From the NCBI GenBank assembly GCA_027625915.1, contig JANTQA010000072.1, forward strand, positions 2,046,001 through 2,110,000: a DNA stretch of 64,000 nucleotides, in the 5' to 3' direction. Each line of letters starts with the position of its first letter. Within the stretch, counting starts at the first letter, position 1. This DNA comes from Anaeramoeba flamelloides. Its lineage: Eukaryota > Metamonada > Anaeramoebidae. A program made the translations under genes and the position numbers. The notes beneath the pieces were generated by a model that was not told the DNA's origin, searched no databases, and saw only the letters and a list, made by a program, of their open reading frames with translations. Of this stretch, positions 59,272 through 64,000 are shown piece after piece.

Positions 59272-62200
59272 TTAATTTTGTGATAATAATAAAGATACAA
59301 TAATTTCTAAAGCTTCTTTAAAATATTCATCTTCTTTTTGTGTAATTATTATTTCATTTTTTTTCGAAAAAAATGAAATTCGAGAATTACCGAATTTAAA
59401 ATCTTCTTTTCTAATTTTTTCTTTTGATTTAATTTTCCAAGTAAAAGAAATAAAGTCTTCTTTTTTAATATTTGGTGGGTACAAGATTAAAATGGAAGAT
59501 ATTTTATTTGCAAAATAAGATATTTTAGGGTTATTATTTAGTTGGAAGTATTGGATTAAATCCTTTAATCTGATAAATTCTTCTATTGAGATAATAAATT
59601 TATAAGAAGCGAGGAAATGTGGTATTATTTGTAGAGCAGAAATTATTAAAATATCGTTGTTTTTGTCTACTTTATAACTATTTAAATATCCTTTCTTCTG
59701 TTGGTCGACTTCTCTTAATAAAGTGATTAATCCGTCTAAAATGAAAGAAAATTGAGTAATACCGGGAAAGCAGGTATTAAATAATTTCCAAAATGTGATT
59801 AAAAAAATTGTTTTGTTTTCAATATTAAAAATTTCTAAAAATTTTTTTAAAATTGGTTTAAAAATTTGATTTGAATTTTCAATAAATTTTTGTAATTTTT
59901 CAATATCACTATCATTAATACGATCATTATCGCCACCATTGTCATTAATGTTATCAAAATCCTTTTTTTTCTCCAATTTAATAAAATATTTCAAACCAAA
60001 CCCAATGATTATTGTTGATAAACAATAGGAATTGATATTTTGAAAATAATCGCCATAATTATTTAATAAAGTGAAAATTAAATCAATTGTTTGATCAATT
60101 AAGCTAAATCTAGAATACCCCTTCCAACAAATTCGAACAATGGAAAGATCAAAGGCTATTTTTTTATCATTATCAAATTGTGTAATTTTTCTTTCTTTTG
60201 TTTCAAATTCTTCGATATTATTTAAAACATGGTTTACCATTTCCTTTATATTTAGATCCTTTTTTTTTTGAAAATGAATGATTTTATTTTTAATAATTGA
60301 ATTTATCTTGTTATCGTCGTTACTCTTATTAATATTAATTTCATGATCTAAATCATTAAAAAATAATTGATTTAATTCATTAAACTCATCATAGCCACCG
60401 CCGCTGCTGCCATTATTATTATCTTTATTCTTGTCGACTTCATTTTCATTATCCTTCTTTTTCTTGTTCATATTAATATTTATTCTAGGTATATCGATTA
60501 TTTCATAATCTTCTTCATCAATATTTAATAACCAAATAGGATAAATATTTTTCATAATTAATTGAACGTCCTCTTTTATTTCCGTATTATTTAATAAATG
60601 AATGATCAATTTACTTGCTTTATTAAATAAAAAATCTGATTTTGAAAATAATAAAAAGAAAAAAAAGGAAATTAGGTAATTTAATATTTGGAAATTATTC
60701 ATCAATTGGTTCTTGAAAATCAATTTTTCAAAATAAATTAAAATTGGTTCAATAAGGGTGCTGCTTTGATCTATTAAAATTATTGAAGCTAAAATAATTC
60801 TTCTGATATTAATTACTTGAAGATTTTCATTTAATATTGAAAACAATTTTAATGATTCAATAGCTAGATTTTTGAAACCAGTTTTGATACCAATCGAAAA
60901 GGATAAATCGGCCCATTTTTGTTTTAAATTTTTCATAAAGGGGGTAAAAACATTGATAATTTTTAATATTTTTTCGTCTTCATTCTTAAATTTAGTTGTG
61001 TTTAGAAATTGCTGTGGATAAAAATTTATCGATTGATGCAAATCCATTGAATATTTATAGCAGGGATCCAAATTTAATTGAAATAATAATGATTCAATTT
61101 CGTGAATTGATTCTTTCGAATTTTGAGAATACCTTAAGCCCAATGAATGTATTAATGAAGTTAAAATGCTGTTTTGTAATCTTTTCATTTCATTATTAGA
61201 AAATGGCACTATTAATGTGTAATGAAGTAATAATGGTAAATAGTTAGTTACCTCAAGACCATCTTCAAAAACTAAATAATCTAAGATTATTAGAATGCCC
61301 TTTTCATTGATACTATTATTAATTTTTTTTGTGTTGATCCATTTAATAAATTTTAATAAATCTTTTGGTGGGGTTTCAATTTTTCTTAATTTCTTAAATA
61401 AATAACTAAAACAAAATTTTGGATCATTTCTTGATAATATTAAAAATAAATTTTTGATGAGATCAATCATTTCTTGTTGAATAATTTTATTTTTATTTTC
61501 ATTTTCATTTTTATTACTACCAATACTCTTGTTTGATTTTTTTTCTTCGATTCCAATAGAATTACTTGAATTGGATTTTTCTTTAATTTCAGGTTCGGAA
61601 GATATTGAATTTGAATCATCAGAATCCTCTTCATCTATTTTGTTATCATCATCGTCATTATTATTATTATTATCATTATCATCATCATTATTATTATCAC
61701 CATCACCATTATCATTATCTTTATTGTTTAATATTATTGCCAAATAATTTAATAAAAAATCAAATACAATTTTTAAAATTTTTTTTTTCAAATTTGTTTT
61801 ATTTTTAATTAATAAGGAATTCCAAAAATTTTCAATGTTATTTAATAATATTTTTCTTTTAAAGCAGTGGTAAGTTATTGAAAAAAAGCATTGTAAAAAT
61901 TCTTCTGATTGTTGTGATTTCTTCTCATTATTATTTAATAATTTTGGAAAATTAATTGAAAATTTTGAAATTAATTTCAATAAATTAGATTTCATTTCGA
62001 TTTCGAAAAGCACCCAAAAGGAAGATATATATTTTAAAAAGGGTATAGTTAAATTTGGATAATTTGAAGAAATTGATTTAAAATATAAAGATGAAGATTT
62101 GAAATATACTGGATATTCTAGATGCGAAAGAAAGGATAATGATTTTAAATTATTGGTACCAGGGCTTAATTTATTTGGTAGGTTTCTTGATAAAAAAAGA

Positions 62201-62850
62201 ATTAATTCTTGCACCAATGTTCTGTTTTCAGGGTATGGCGAGCAAATATGCAAAGAAATTAAAAAAAATAATTTGGGTATATTGATTATTTGATTATTAT
62301 TAACCCATTTTTCAAAATTTAAATATAAGCTGTTTGTTAAAACATTTAAAAAAATCATTGATTGTTTGTGACTTTTTAAATTATTGATATTTCTTCTTTT
62401 TTTTGTATATTTCTTTTCTTTTCTTTTTTTTTTATTGATTTTTTTTTTTGGGTTTGAAGGGAAATATGACAAACGAATAAAAGAATCAAAATTGTTGGGA
62501 TTATTATTTAAAAAAATTAATAGCAATTCCCTTAATTTATTTTGAAATAATTTCCCACGTTTTAATAATTTGCAAATAAATTCAATTAATTCATTTTCTT
62601 GCTTTCTGTTATTTATTGGTTGTAATTTTAATAATTCAATCAGACAATCAATCGATCTAATGAATAAATTGTTAATTATTTGGTTTTTGTTTACATTATA
62701 ATTTACATTATTATTTTTATTATTTTTTCGATGATACTTGGAATTATAATTATTATTATGATTATTATTATTATTATTATTCTCTGTTTGGTCTTTATTA
62801 ATGTTATAATGAATTTTCTTATTGATAACCTCGGTGTCAGTATTTGTATC

Positions 62851-62898
<48 letters not shown>

Positions 62899-63279
62899 AT
62901 TATTATTATTATTATTATTATCAATAAATTTTTTAATGTTATCTTTATTATTGTTGTTGTTATTATTGTTGTTATTATTATTATCCTCCATTTTATTATT
63001 ATCAATATTATTGATATTATTACTACCGCCACCACTACTACTCCTATATACTTTATTATCCAAATTGTTATTATTATTATTTTTTAAACTAATTTTAATT
63101 TTTTCTTCATTATTCAAAAGAGGTAATAAAAAATCTAAAATAACAATTATTACATCATTTATACACATTTGATTAAAAAAGGAAAAATTTTTAAATTTTT
63201 TTAAATTGATTTTTGGTATATTTTTAATTTTGTTTTTGCTTTCATCATTACCTTCACCATCACCACCACCACCACCACT

Positions 63280-63336
<57 letters not shown>

Positions 63337-64000
63337 TGTGTCATCTCTATTAATATGATCTTCATTGTTTTTGTATTTATATTTCATTATTTTTTTCGCT
63401 TTTTCAACACCAAAAAAATTAATTGCTTTTAAATATTTAATAACCACTTGTATGATTCGAAATGATTTATTTATTGCAATTGTATTAAAAAATTTTAAAT
63501 CGGGGTTAAACCATACAGCAAAAAAATCTTTCATGTTTTTTTTAAGAGTTTTTGATTTTAAATATTCCATTGGTGGCAAATTTGTAAATATTTTTTCAAC
63601 TAATGTCAATAACCAATTTAAAGAATAGTACTCTGGAATCTTTTGAAAGAATTTATATTTGTTATTATCTAAATTTTCTAATTCTCTTTCAAATTCAAAC
63701 CTTTTAATCAATTCAAATAAAGTTTCTAAGGTTTCCAAATTCAAAAACATAAAAGAAGATATTGCCTTAAATTGAACTTTCTTAGGACTGTCTAACAAAT
63801 CAAATATTGATCGATAAAACCATTCAATTAAAACCGGGTCAATAATTTCGTCAAATACAGTAAATTCTATTCCATTTTTTAATATACTCATTTCTCTAAA
63901 AATGGATTTCTTTTTACCAATACTTTTCCCTAAATTAGTTCTTAATGTAGTTGATCTTTTGGCTTTTTTTCCTTTTTTTGAATTCTCGTTTGCTGAATTT
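59272..64000 (-). CDS. Furry/Tao3/Mor2-like HEAT protein, 5'-partial
   Basis: Scaffold of NDR/LATS-kinase signalling, acting in polarity and cytokinesis in yeasts and animals. The first in-frame ATG is at 63891 (1539 residues from there), but the same frame has no stop up to base 64000. It reads KRSTTLRTNLGKSIG and SIFREM before that Met, so the true start may lie outside. Helical-repeat segments are recognisable. LEYPVYFKSSSLYFKSISSN then YPNLTIPFL (about residues 590-615) recalls the Furry stretch where N-terminal repeats meet FWSTL, here NIENFWNSLL. YLPLLLHYTLIVPF (about 883-896) matches the Furry YLPLLLHAIFLGFDH segment. Inserts are an Asp run at about 187-204, Asn runs at about 295-350 and an acidic Asn/Asp run at about 725-755. 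It lacks the long C-terminal part of animal Furry. Confidence 0.7.

Noticed and set aside
62680-63172. Ile/Leu-rich frames opposite the Furry-like gene
   Set aside because: Complement of the Asn and Asp codon runs in the real gene.

Overview
The window looks like nuclear DNA of a very AT-rich protist. Coding regions are broken by GT-AG introns, use the standard code, and are full of Asn runs, Asp runs and Lys/Glu tracts. An LRR plus BTB protein, KE-rich tracts inside conserved proteins and extreme AT content remind me of Anaeramoeba-type metamonad amoebae. That assignment is an impression from style, not a proof; a dictyostelid-like amoeba is the main alternative.

Layout. (1) 1971-7551 (+): a two-exon A/B-type mitotic cyclin with a 4.2 kb intron. 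(2) 7552-17304: about 9.7 kb with no supported gene, mostly decayed repeats. (3) 17305-20052 (-): a single-exon LRR / ankyrin-like / BTB-like protein. (4) 23999-24571 (-): a small, less AT-rich, bacterial-looking SAM methyltransferase. (5) 27269-34894 (-): a three-exon Hsp110-type chaperone with a 4.7 kb intron. (6) 39656-41530 (+): a lysine-rich coiled-coil protein carrying a candidate C76-like cysteine peptidase (deubiquitinase-like) domain. (7) 44543-52792 (+): a five-exon VPS11 (HOPS/CORVET) gene with a 3.9 kb intron and a probable one-base length problem in a T run near its start. (8) 55177-56100 (+): a membrane-anchored, divergent cytochrome-b5-reductase-like protein. (9) 59272 to the right edge (-): a Furry/Tao3/Mor2-like HEAT protein whose reading frame is still open at base 64000.

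The genes do not form an operon-like or pathway unit. The shared theme is genome architecture. Long introns and intergenic tracts are built from at least eight families of short non-autonomous DNA transposons with terminal inverted repeats. Most are flanked by TA, as for Tc1/mariner-like elements; two families are flanked by TTAA, as for piggyBac-like elements. Several are nested or abut each other, so relative insertion order can be read directly. No autonomous transposase was recognised. No tRNA, rRNA, CRISPR array or virus-like element was found.

Splice junctions were placed by hand from reading-frame phase plus protein-family similarity. All seven donors begin GTAA and all acceptors end AG. 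Family assignments rest on remembered motifs, since no search could be run.
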